Assembly (NCBI GenBank): GCA_023254555.1
Contig: JALRLI010000054.1
Location: 1-6,690 of the forward strand
Origin: Microbacteriaceae bacterium
GTDB taxonomy: Bacteria; Actinomycetota; Actinomycetes; Actinomycetales; Microbacteriaceae
DNA length: 6,690 nt
Direction: 5' to 3'
This document shows, piece after piece, positions 1 through 5,664 of this stretch; position 1 is the first letter of the stretch; every line of letters starts with the position of its first letter. The position numbers were made by a program, and so were the translations under genes. The notes under the pieces were generated by a model. That model was given only the letters and a program-made list of their open reading frames with translations. It did no database searches and was not told the origin of the DNA.

Positions 1-1
1 C

Positions 2-688
2 GAGGTTCAACCTTCGGCTGCGCGTACCGCTAGCGAAGATCCTGTCGTTCCAAAGGTTGACCGCGAGAAGCTGCCAGTAGACATCGTGATTTACGTTGAC
101 TACATGTGCCCCTACTGCGGCATGTTCGAGCAGACGAACCAGAAAGTTCTCGATGATGTCGTCAGTAACGGTGACGCCAACATTCAGCTGAACATCATCA
201 CCGCGCTCAACGAACAGTCGATGGGCACCGAATACTCGACGCGAGCAGCAAACGCTCTCGGTTGTGTAGTTAACTACTCGCCGAAAAACGCATGGAAGTT
301 CCACTCGGCGCTGCTGAGCAAAGCGGTTCAGCCGAAGGAGGGAACTGAGGGCCTGAGTAATCAGCAGCTGATTGATCAGGCGAAGAAAGCTGGGGCTAGC
401 ACCGACGCCGATATCGCAGACTGTATCGAGACTGAGCAGTTCTCGAACTTCATGGATGCTGCGTCGAACCGGGCGCTCGCCGGGCCAATCCCGAATCTCG
501 CAGATGGTACCGAGCTTCCGCGTATTCAGGGAACCCCAACGATTCTCGTGAATGGCGTGCAGTACCAGGCGCCCACTTCAATTCCAGCGGGTGCGACTTG
601 GCAGAGCCCTTGGGAAGATCCAACCGCGTTCAGTGATTTCTTGTACAAGATCATCAACGAGTACAAGAGCACTACGCCAGCACAGTAA
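2..688 (+). CDS. DsbA-like thioredoxin-fold thiol-disulfide oxidoreductase, 5' end outside window
   Basis: The reading frame is open from base 2, so the start and any membrane anchor or signal peptide lie upstream of the window. The GTG at 86 is an internal Val inside the first beta strand and not the start. The visible 228 residues hold the redox motif CPYC (C36 and C39 of the fragment), preceded by a hydrophobic strand, VIYVDYM. A long helical insert follows, then the cis-proline loop GTPTILVNG (P179), which is the standard DsbA-family signature opposite the active site. Two more cysteines, C88 and C141, lie about 52 residues after C36 and after each other. As I recall, this matches the spacing of the second, structural disulfide in Mycobacterium tuberculosis DsbA (Rv2969c). 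The inferred role is forming or isomerising disulfides in exported proteins outside the membrane. The Ala/Ser/Pro-rich N-terminal part looks like a linker after an anchor. The family is secure; the substrate is unknown. Confidence 0.88.
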   Translation, partial: EVQPSAARTASEDPVVPKVDREKLPVDIVIYVDYMCPYCGMFEQTNQKVLDDVVSNGDANIQLNIITALNEQSMGTEYSTRAANALGCVVNYSPKNAWKFHSALLSKAVQPKEGTEGLSNQQLIDQAKKAGASTDADIADCIETEQFSNFMDAASNRALAGPIPNLADGTELPRIQGTPTILVNGVQYQAPTSIPAGATWQSPWEDPTAFSDFLYKIINEYKSTTPAQ

Positions 689-702
689 ACTCGTTTCTGT
701 GC

Positions 703-724
703 GTCTAGCGCCAAAACGCTAGAC
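703..724 (+). terminator. Hairpin between the DsbA-like gene and tRNA-Thr, probable terminator
   Basis: A perfect 8-bp inverted repeat (GTCTAGCG / CGCTAGAC) with a 6-base loop, CCAAAA, begins 14 bases after the stop codon of the DsbA-like gene. No T tract follows, so it is not a canonical rho-independent terminator. T-poor hairpins after genes are common in actinobacteria. It ends 4 bases before the tRNA, so it could instead help tRNA 5' processing. No separate tRNA promoter is evident between the stop at 688 and the tRNA. Confidence 0.5.
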
Positions 725-728
725 ACCT

Positions 729-804
729 GCCGACTTGGCGCAATTGGTAGCGCACCGCTCTTGTAAAGCGGGGGTTACGGGTTCGAGTCCCGTAGTCGGC
801 TCCA
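729..804 (+). tRNA. tRNA-Thr, anticodon TGT
   Basis: A complete cloverleaf of 76 bases including an encoded CCA end. The acceptor stem is GCCGACT (729-735) with AGTCGGC (794-800), then discriminator T801 and CCA 802-804. The D stem is GCGC (738-741) with GCGC (750-753). The anticodon stem is CCGCT (755-759) with AGCGG (767-771), closing the loop CTTGTAA with anticodon TGT at 762-764. The T stem is ACGGG with CCCGT around TTCGAGT (782-788). All stems pair perfectly. Anticodon TGT reads the threonine codon ACA, and other ACN codons through wobble. Confidence 0.97.
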
Positions 805-807
805 CGA

Positions 808-831
808 TTCGGCCTAGACGCTTAGCCCGAA
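808..831. terminator. Imperfect hairpin between tRNA-Thr and the convergent permease gene
   Basis: TTCGG (808-812) pairs with CCGAA (827-831). An inner CTA (814-816) pairs with TAG (823-825) across one C/C mismatch, leaving a 6-base loop. It lies just past the tRNA and includes the stop codon of the minus-strand permease. It could end transcription from both sides. There is no T tract on either strand, so this is a weak call. Confidence 0.35.
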
Positions 832-1787
832 ACTGAACTCGCAACCCAGACGAAGAGCGGGATACCCACCAGCAGGTTGATTGGGAACGTCAACCCGAGG
901 CTCGCGGTGAGGTAAAAGCCGGGGTTTGCGCGGGGGAGTGAGAGCTGCACCGCTGCCGGTGCGGCAATGTACGAAGCGCTCGCGCAGAGCACCCCGAAAA
1001 CCGCCGCGCCACCAGACGAGAGCCCAATTGCGAGCCCGAGCAGGGTTGTGAGTGAGCCGACGGTGAGCGGGAAGAGTACGGCGAACACGAGGAGGCCCCA
1101 ACCGGCCTGAGGAATTTCCTTGAGATGCGATCCTGCTTGCACTCCAAGCTGCAGCAAGAAGAGCGTGAGCACCCCGGCGAACAGCGCCCCGAAGAATGGT
1201 TCGACACGCTCGTACCCGATTGGCCCTGTTACGAAGCCGATTGCGAGGCCGCCGACGAGCAACAAGATTGACTTGCCAGTCATTACTTCGTGCAGCAGCG
1301 GCTTCCACTCAGGCTTTTCCGCACCATGCCGCGCGAACACAAGCCCGACGATGAGGCCCGGAACTTCCATGACCGCGAGCAGCGTGGCGAGGTAGCCCTC
1401 TACGATCATCCCGCTGCTCTCCACAAACAGCAGCGCGGCGGTGAACGTCACGAGCGAGGTTGATCCGTAGTGAGCAGCAATCGCGCCGCGGTTTATGCGG
1501 TCGAGCGGGGTGAGAATCTTGAGCGCCGCGAAAGCGAGTATGGGGATGCTCACGCCAACAATCAGCGTGACGACCATCGGTAGCCCCACCTCTGCGGGAT
1601 GAGCTTCTCTCAGCGCGACACCGCCCTTGATGCCGATCGCGAGCAGGAGGTAGATCGAGAGCGCGTCAAAAACCGCAGCCGGCACCGCGAATTTACTGCG
1701 CAGAAGTACTGTCAGTATGCCGAGTGCGAAGGCGAGCACCGGAGGAGAGGTGAGGTTACTGAGTGCGAGCGTGAGTGAGGTTTCCAT
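822..1787 (-). CDS. SbtA/Sbt_1-family sodium-dependent bicarbonate permease homologue
   Basis: An integral membrane protein of 321 residues, about ten hydrophobic segments arranged as two related halves, as in SbtA. Family marks are GSTSLVTFTAALL (108-120) in the first half. In the second half are the run ASASYIAAPAA (260-270) and the stretch LPRANPGFYLTASLGLTF (274-291) leading into NLLVGIPLF. These align with the GSTMAAALTTLE and SSSDISGPPTLRAGIPSANPSAYIGSSTAIG regions of cyanobacterial SbtA. The link between halves (about 153-172) is short, so the long cytosolic loop of cyanobacterial SbtA is missing. No SbtB-like PII partner gene lies beside it. The inferred role is Na+-coupled uptake of bicarbonate or another small anion at the cytoplasmic membrane. 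For a heterotroph this would serve carboxylating enzymes rather than carbon fixation; the substrate is unproven. I chose ATG at 1787 over the TTG three codons upstream, because GGAT lies a few bases before ATG and nothing like a ribosome site precedes TTG. Confidence 0.8.
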   Translation of the reverse strand: METSLTLALSNLTSPPVLAFALGILTVLLRSKFAVPAAVFDALSIYLLLAIGIKGGVALREAHPAEVGLPMVVTLIVGVSIPILAFAALKILTPLDRINRGAIAAHYGSTSLVTFTAALLFVESSGMIVEGYLATLLAVMEVPGLIVGLVFARHGAEKPEWKPLLHEVMTGKSILLLVGGLAIGFVTGPIGYERVEPFFGALFAGVLTLFLLQLGVQAGSHLKEIPQAGWGLLVFAVLFPLTVGSLTTLLGLAIGLSSGGAAVFGVLCASASYIAAPAAVQLSLPRANPGFYLTASLGLTFPINLLVGIPLFVWVASSVSG

Positions 1788-1863
1788 GGGATCCAATCGC
1801 TTGTTGACTGGAAGAATAATACATGAAATAATATTCTGTAATTACTCTTCATGAAAGGAAACC
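1788..1863. promoter_or_regulatory. AT-rich divergent promoter region between the permease and terC genes
   Basis: This short gap is far richer in A and T than the flanking genes and must carry the promoters of both. On the plus strand, TTGACT (1804-1809) with TAATAT (1829-1834) gives a candidate promoter with a slightly long 19-base spacer. On the minus strand, TATTAT read from 1833 to 1828 has TTTCAT 17 bases upstream. Repeats overlie these: AATAATA at 1815-1821 and 1827-1833, CATGAAA at 1822-1828 and 1850-1856, and the palindrome TTCATGAA (1848-1855). These could be operator sites. GAAAGGAA (1853-1860) is the terC ribosome binding site. Promoter assignments are by eye. Confidence 0.5.
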
Positions 1864-2901
1864 ATGAACGTCGAACTGTGGATGTGGTTAGCGGTGCTCG
1901 GCGGTATCGTCGTGATGCTCGTCATCGACCTGTTCGCGCATCGAAAAGCGCACGAGATTGGCTTCAAAGAAGCTGCAGGGTGGTCAATCTTCTGGGTTGC
2001 TCTCGGTCTCACCTTCGGAGTCATTGTCTGGGTGGCTGCTGGCGCCGAGTTTGGGCAGCAGTACTTTGCGGGGTTCCTGATTGAAAAGTCACTCGCAGTC
2101 GACAACGTGTTCATCTGGGCGATAATCTTCGCAAGCCTTGGCGTTCCACGAAAATACCAGCACCGTGTGCTCTTCCTCGGGGTGATTGGCGCACTCGTCT
2201 TCCGAGGAATTTTCATCGCGCTCGGCTCGGTTGTGCTCGAACGGTTCTCGTGGGTCTTCTACATCTTTGCCGCGTTCCTCATCTTCACGGGCATCCAAAT
2301 GTTCAGAACCCGTAATCAGCACTCGAACCCCGCAGATTCGCGCTTTTTCCGCTGGTTCTCGAGGGTGGTTCCATCGACCGATACGTACTACGGTCAGCGC
2401 CTACTCATTCGCAAAAAAGGGGTACTGCTCGCGACCCCCCTGCTGAGCGTGCTCGTGCTCGTGGAGTTCACCGACATTATCTTCGCAATTGACTCCATCC
2501 CGGCAATCTTCGCGGTGACCTCCGAACCGTTCCTCGTGTTTACCGCGAACGCTTTCGCACTCCTGGGTCTGCGCGCGATGTACTTCCTGCTCGCTGACCT
2601 GATGAATCGCTTCATCTACCTCAAGATTGGTCTAGCGGCGATTCTGATCTGGGTTGGTATCAAGATGGCTCTGCACGATCTGTGGAAGATGCCAACCTGG
2701 CTCTCGCTCACGGGTATTATCGTCATTCTTGCGACCGCAATCATTGCAAGCCTCGTCGCGACCAGAACTGGGGGACCACTCGCTCAGGGTGATGACGACG
2801 AGAGTGCCGACGTGCCGCATCCAATCAAACCAGCCGTTGAAGCGACGGACGAGGAATTGGCCGAAATCGGCTCGATTCTCAAGCGCTCTGAAAGAATGTA
2901 G
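1864..2901 (+). CDS. TerC/Alx-family integral membrane protein, probable metal-ion exporter
   Basis: A 345-residue polytopic membrane protein with about eight or nine hydrophobic segments, in the size range of Alx/TerC proteins. The family core is plain: EKSLAVDNVFIWAIIF (74-89), then PRKYQHRVLFLGVIGALVFRG (95-115). After a cytosolic loop (about 148-185) comes VEFTDIIFAIDSIPAIFAVT (200-219) and NAFALLGLRAMYFLL (229-243). The acidic residues in these membrane segments (D22, E74, D80, E201, D204, D210) are the expected metal-binding positions of the family. TerC proteins were first linked to tellurite resistance. Bacillus and E. coli members are now tied to Mn2+ export and to metallation of exported enzymes. 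The charged tail (after about 300) is cytosolic. ATG 1864 has a good ribosome site, GAAAGGAA, 3 bases upstream. A small regulator gene begins 2 bases after the stop, so the two are probably translated together. No tellurium genes are nearby, so Mn or a general metal role is more likely. Confidence 0.9.
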   Translation: MNVELWMWLAVLGGIVVMLVIDLFAHRKAHEIGFKEAAGWSIFWVALGLTFGVIVWVAAGAEFGQQYFAGFLIEKSLAVDNVFIWAIIFASLGVPRKYQHRVLFLGVIGALVFRGIFIALGSVVLERFSWVFYIFAAFLIFTGIQMFRTRNQHSNPADSRFFRWFSRVVPSTDTYYGQRLLIRKKGVLLATPLLSVLVLVEFTDIIFAIDSIPAIFAVTSEPFLVFTANAFALLGLRAMYFLLADLMNRFIYLKIGLAAILIWVGIKMALHDLWKMPTWLSLTGIIVILATAIIASLVATRTGGPLAQGDDDESADVPHPIKPAVEATDEELAEIGSILKRSERM

Positions 2902-2903
2902 AC

Positions 2904-3206
2904 ATGGCTGGATGGACGTTCCTCACACACCACGGGCACGTTCTCGTTGCGCTGTCACAAGACCCTGAGCTCACCGTCGATCACATTGCTGCGCGGGTTG
3001 GCATTACGGCTCGAGCAACCGCGAGTATTTTGAACGACCTCGTCGAGGCGGGTTACGTTGAGAAAGAACGGATTGGCCGTCGCAACACGTATACGGTTCA
3101 CGGAGAGATTCCGCTGCGGCACCCGCTCAACAGCCAGACTCAAGTTGCTGAGCTGATCGCGTTGTTTGCCGCAGAGCACGAAGTCAATCTGCGCCCGGCG
3201 CAGTAG
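2904..3206 (+). CDS. Small winged-helix DNA-binding protein, MarR/ArsR-like
   Basis: A 100-residue soluble protein that is nearly all one winged helix-turn-helix domain. Helix 1 is WTFLTHHGHVLVALSQDP (4-21). A two-helix HTH follows, LTVDHIAARVGI and then the recognition helix TARATASILNDLVEAGYV (35-52). The wing is KERIGRRNTYTVH (54-66). After PLRHPL comes a C-terminal helix (about 76-90) that may serve in dimer contact. This compact type, starting WTFLT-H and ending the wing with GRRN-Y, is widespread in actinobacteria, usually annotated only as a MarR-like or HTH protein. Start ATG 2904 lies 2 bases after the terC stop, with GAAAGAA upstream inside terC, so translational coupling is likely. 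A reasonable inference is that it controls the terC promoter in response to a metal or stress. No metal-binding cysteine cluster is present: the protein has no Cys, only scattered His. The fold is confident; target and signal are unknown. Confidence 0.8.
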   Translation: MAGWTFLTHHGHVLVALSQDPELTVDHIAARVGITARATASILNDLVEAGYVEKERIGRRNTYTVHGEIPLRHPLNSQTQVAELIALFAAEHEVNLRPAQ

Positions 3207-3215
3207 AACAGTTCG

Positions 3216-4148
3216 CTACCGAAGGCTCGCTTCAAGCTGAGTAACCAGCTCTGCTGTGCAGAGCGCAGTAGTGGGGCACGAGGCAGTCGCAGCGCCGGCG
3301 GCGACCGCGGTGCGAAGAGCTTCGCCAGGCGTTGCACCCTGGGCCAGGCGCAACACAAACCCGGCCACAAAGCTGTCGCCGGCGCCGACCGTGCCACGTA
3401 CCTTCACGTCTGGTGCAGCCAAGAACAGTGTCTGCTCGTCAGAAACTACGAGTGCTCCCTCGGCTCCGAGGCTGAGAGCGACGAGCTCGGCACCGCCAGC
3501 AGAAATAATCTCGCGGGCAGCGACGATCTGTGCATCCCTCGAATCGAGTGGGTGACCCGCAAACTCTTCAAGCTCGGTTCGACTCGGTTTCACCAGCAGC
3601 ACGCCCTCGGCAACGGCCTGGCGCAGGGCCGGGCCTGAGGCGTCAACAATGCAGTGCGCCCCGGCTCGCTTTGCGATTCGGGCAACGCGTGCGTAAAAGT
3701 CATCGGGCACCCCCGCAGGCAGGCTGCCGCTCGCGACGACATAGCTGCCCGGCTCAATCGTTGTCTCGAGCGCACGCAGAGAGGCCTGCCACTCAGGCTC
3801 TGTGAGAGCCGGACCCTCGAGAACAAAGCGAAACTGTTTGCCGGTGCTGGTTTCATCAATGGTGAAACTCTCGCGCGTGCTGCCCTCAATCGGCACCAGA
3901 ATAGTCGGAATTTGCTCACGGTCGAGTAACTCGGTGAAGGCTGCGCCGGTTGGGCCTCCAGCGGTATAGATTGCGATGGGATGAGCATCCAAGCGTTTGA
4001 GTACCCGTGCCACGTTCACGCCGCCGCCGCCGGGCTCGTAGCGAGACGCGCCGCAGCGCAGCTTTTCGGCAGGAATCACCTCGCGCACGTCTGTGCTGAC
4101 ATCGAGCGCAGGGTTAATTGTGAGTGTGATGAAACTGGGTGTGTTCAT
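3216..4148 (-). CDS. pfkB: PfkB-family phosphofructokinase (6-phosphofructokinase II / 1-phosphofructokinase type)
   Basis: A 310-residue ribokinase-fold sugar kinase, full length for the family. It follows E. coli PfkB closely at the substrate end: TLTINPALD (8-16), EKLRC (28-32) and EPGGGGVNVAR (38-48). Then come SGSLPAGV (140-147), VKPSRTEL (186-193), SLGAEGALV (226-234) and the catalytic GTVGAGDSF (252-260) with base D258. It should phosphorylate fructose 6-phosphate, or another phospho-sugar such as fructose 1-phosphate or tagatose 6-phosphate, using ATP in the cytosol. No PTS, tagatose or fructose genes adjoin it, so the substrate cannot be fixed from context. The EKLRC and PGGGG pieces favour the PfkB subgroup over ribokinases. 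One oddity: the family NXXE motif, which positions Mg2+ and phosphate, reads SRTE here, with Ser at 189 in place of Asn. It converges on the regulator gene with a 9-base gap. ATG 4148 follows AAGGCAGGGCAGG, a fair ribosome site. Confidence 0.87.
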   Translation of the reverse strand: MNTPSFITLTINPALDVSTDVREVIPAEKLRCGASRYEPGGGGVNVARVLKRLDAHPIAIYTAGGPTGAAFTELLDREQIPTILVPIEGSTRESFTIDETSTGKQFRFVLEGPALTEPEWQASLRALETTIEPGSYVVASGSLPAGVPDDFYARVARIAKRAGAHCIVDASGPALRQAVAEGVLLVKPSRTELEEFAGHPLDSRDAQIVAAREIISAGGAELVALSLGAEGALVVSDEQTLFLAAPDVKVRGTVGAGDSFVAGFVLRLAQGATPGEALRTAVAAGAATASCPTTALCTAELVTQLEASLR

Positions 4149-4179
4149 GCTGCCTGCCCTGCCTTGTGCTCTTGTTTCA

Positions 4180-4207
4180 GTATTACAGTGAGAGAGTGAA
4201 AGCCCAA
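4180..4207 (-). promoter_or_regulatory. Candidate promoter of the pfkB-type kinase gene
   Basis: On the minus strand, TTGGGC (4207-4202) and TAATAC (4185-4180) are 16 bases apart, placing a start about 25-35 bases before the kinase ATG. The region overlaps the likely start of the divergent transporter gene, so the two genes would share this short interval. Identified by eye only. Confidence 0.3.
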
Positions 4208-5179
4208 CCCCAGCGCCGCACTGGTCGCCGAGCGAGCCTGAGGGTGTTCGGGATGGTGTTGGCGGCGGTGTTCGCTGGAGCCCTCACCGCAATGCAGTCA
4301 TACATGAACGGCAAGCTGGGTCTCGCACTCGGGAACGGGGTGATTGCTGCGTGGATTACCTTCGCTGGAGCACTGGTAATCCTTACCCTCGTGGTGGCCT
4401 TCAGCGGCAAGTCGCGACAGGGCTTTTGGCGGGTCATCTCAGCCGTGCGCGGCGGTGAGCTGAAGTGGTGGACGCTCTTCGGCGGACTCGCTGGCGCCTT
4501 TTTTGTGGTGACGCAAAGCGCCACCGTCGCGCTCATCGGGGTGGCACTGTTCACGCTCGGGGTTGTTGCTGGTCAAGTGACGTCGAGCGTATTTTTTGAC
4601 TGGCTCGGCATCACGCCAAGCGGAAAAATTTCGCCTACTCTGCCGCGCATAATCGGCTCTGTGCTCGCAATCGTTTCGGTACTGGTCGCAGTGTGGTCAG
4701 AGCTCTTCTCGGGCGGCGAAACAGTGCTCATCATCTTCGCGGTCGCATCAGGGCTGGTTATCTCTTGGCAGACGGCCGCGAATGGATTCGTGGCTCAAGA
4801 ATCGCGCAGCGCTGTTGTTGCAACGGCAATAAATTTTATCGGCGGCTTCATCGCGCTCACCATTGTGGGCCTGCTGATTGTGTTATTCGAAGGGATGCCC
4901 ACCAATTGGCCCGCTAATCCGTTGCTCTATTTCGGCGGATTACTTGGCCTCGTCTTCATCGCACTCGCGGCAGTGATTGTGCGCACAATTGGCGTGCTTA
5001 TCTTGGCGATGGCGACAATCGCAGGTCAGCTTTTCGCCTCGGTGTTGCTCGACACGGTCGCACCACTCGCTGCTGCCACGATTACCCCAGGCGTGTTCGT
5101 CGGAACCGCGCTAGCTTTCATCGCGGTGTTGGTGGCAGGGTGGCGTGAGTTCACGAATCGTGAACCGTCGGCGAAATGA
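4196..5179 (+). CDS. DMT-superfamily transporter with two YdcZ/DUF606 repeats
   Basis: A 327-residue membrane protein of about ten hydrophobic segments, built from two YdcZ (DUF606) units. The halves echo each other. VLAAVFAGALTAMQSYMNG (21-39) corresponds to IIFAVASGLVISWQTAANG (179-197). GVALFTLGVVAGQVTSSVFFDWLG (115-138) corresponds to GVLILAMATIAGQLFASVLLDTVA (266-289). Single YdcZ proteins of about 150 residues often act as pairs, so this looks like a fused pair typical of actinobacteria. It is presumably a small-molecule exporter; the substrate is unknown. The start is uncertain. GTG 4196 gives a basic N-terminal tail (RRTGRR) before the first membrane span, with GAG only 3 bases upstream. 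ATG 4253 has a better spaced GAGG (4240-4243) and would begin directly at the first span, giving 308 residues. An earlier GTG at 4139 would run into the kinase gene and is unlikely. The gene converges on msrB with a 3-base gap. Confidence 0.82.
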   Translation: MKAQPQRRTGRRASLRVFGMVLAAVFAGALTAMQSYMNGKLGLALGNGVIAAWITFAGALVILTLVVAFSGKSRQGFWRVISAVRGGELKWWTLFGGLAGAFFVVTQSATVALIGVALFTLGVVAGQVTSSVFFDWLGITPSGKISPTLPRIIGSVLAIVSVLVAVWSELFSGGETVLIIFAVASGLVISWQTAANGFVAQESRSAVVATAINFIGGFIALTIVGLLIVLFEGMPTNWPANPLLYFGGLLGLVFIALAAVIVRTIGVLILAMATIAGQLFASVLLDTVAPLAAATITPGVFVGTALAFIAVLVAGWREFTNREPSAK

Positions 5180-5182
5180 GCC

Positions 5183-5584
5183 TTAGTTCTCGGGCTTAAA
5201 CTTCAGTGCGACCGAGTTCATGCAGTACCGGTCACCGGTAGGAGTGCCGTACCCGTCTGGAAAGACGTGACCGAGGTGTGAACCGCATTTGGCGCAGAGC
5301 ACCTCTGTGCGAATCATTCCCAACGTGGCATCCTCGCGAAGCAGCACCGCTTCGGGTCGAACCGATTCGTAGAAACTCGGCCACCCGCATCCAGAATCAA
5401 ACTTGGTGCCGCTCGTGAAGAGCTCATTTCCGCATCCGCGGCAGCTATAGATTCCCGCTCGCTCTTCGTGCAGGAGCTCACCGGTACCCGGCCGCTCGGT
5501 CGCTGCCTGACGCAGCACCTGAAACTCGAAGGGTTCAAGTAGTTCACGCCACTGATCATCAGAGCGATTTACCTCAAATGCCAT
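5183..5584 (-). CDS. msrB: Peptide-methionine (R)-S-oxide reductase MsrB
   Basis: A complete single-domain MsrB of 133 residues. It reduces the R epimer of methionine sulfoxide in proteins, repairing oxidative damage in the cytosol with thioredoxin as reductant. The structural zinc is held by CRGC (C48, C51) and CAKC (C97, C100). The substrate pocket is FDSGCGWPSF (62-71, with W68) and GSHLGHVFPDG (101-111, with H103 and H106). The catalytic cysteine is C121 in RYCMNSVAL (119-127), and C66 fits the usual resolving cysteine, so the two-cysteine mechanism is intact. No MsrA domain is fused or adjacent. ATG 5584 follows TGGGG at a normal distance. It is transcribed away from the LytR_C gene, with 80 bases between the two starts, in which I could not identify a clear promoter for either. 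Confidence 0.96.
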   Translation of the reverse strand: MAFEVNRSDDQWRELLEPFEFQVLRQAATERPGTGELLHEERAGIYSCRGCGNELFTSGTKFDSGCGWPSFYESVRPEAVLLREDATLGMIRTEVLCAKCGSHLGHVFPDGYGTPTGDRYCMNSVALKFKPEN

Positions 5585-5664
5585 GACCCCAGTGTATGCG
5601 CGGCGGCTTCATAGGGTAAGTGCACTATTGTTGAGCGAGGGTCAAAACGTAGAGAGGAGTGTTG

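Noticed and set aside
729..804. tRNA-Thr as the integration site of a mobile island
   Set aside because: No integrase, no repeat of the tRNA 3' end and no phage- or plasmid-like genes occur in the window.
814..1308. Arginine-rich open frame on the minus strand in a different frame of the permease gene
   Set aside because: Its composition (Arg- and Ala-rich) is typical of an out-of-frame reading of GC-rich coding DNA; the permease frame carries all recognisable motifs.
1788..1796. TTG at 1796 as the start of the permease gene, three codons before ATG 1787
   Set aside because: No ribosome site lies before the TTG, and the ATG has GGAT at a plausible distance; the extra residues add nothing to the family match.
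1797..1863. A yybP-ykoY Mn riboswitch before terC
   Set aside because: The available leader is too short and lacks the conserved GC-rich hairpins of that riboswitch.
1842..2216. Long open frame on the minus strand opposite terC
   Set aside because: Its translation is low in complexity and matches no family; it mirrors a well-supported TerC frame on the other strand.
4139..4195. GTG at 4139 as the start of the YdcZ-type transporter
   Set aside because: It would overlap the 5' end of the divergent kinase gene and add a Cys-rich stretch (MCSCCLPCL) not expected in this family; later starts fit better.
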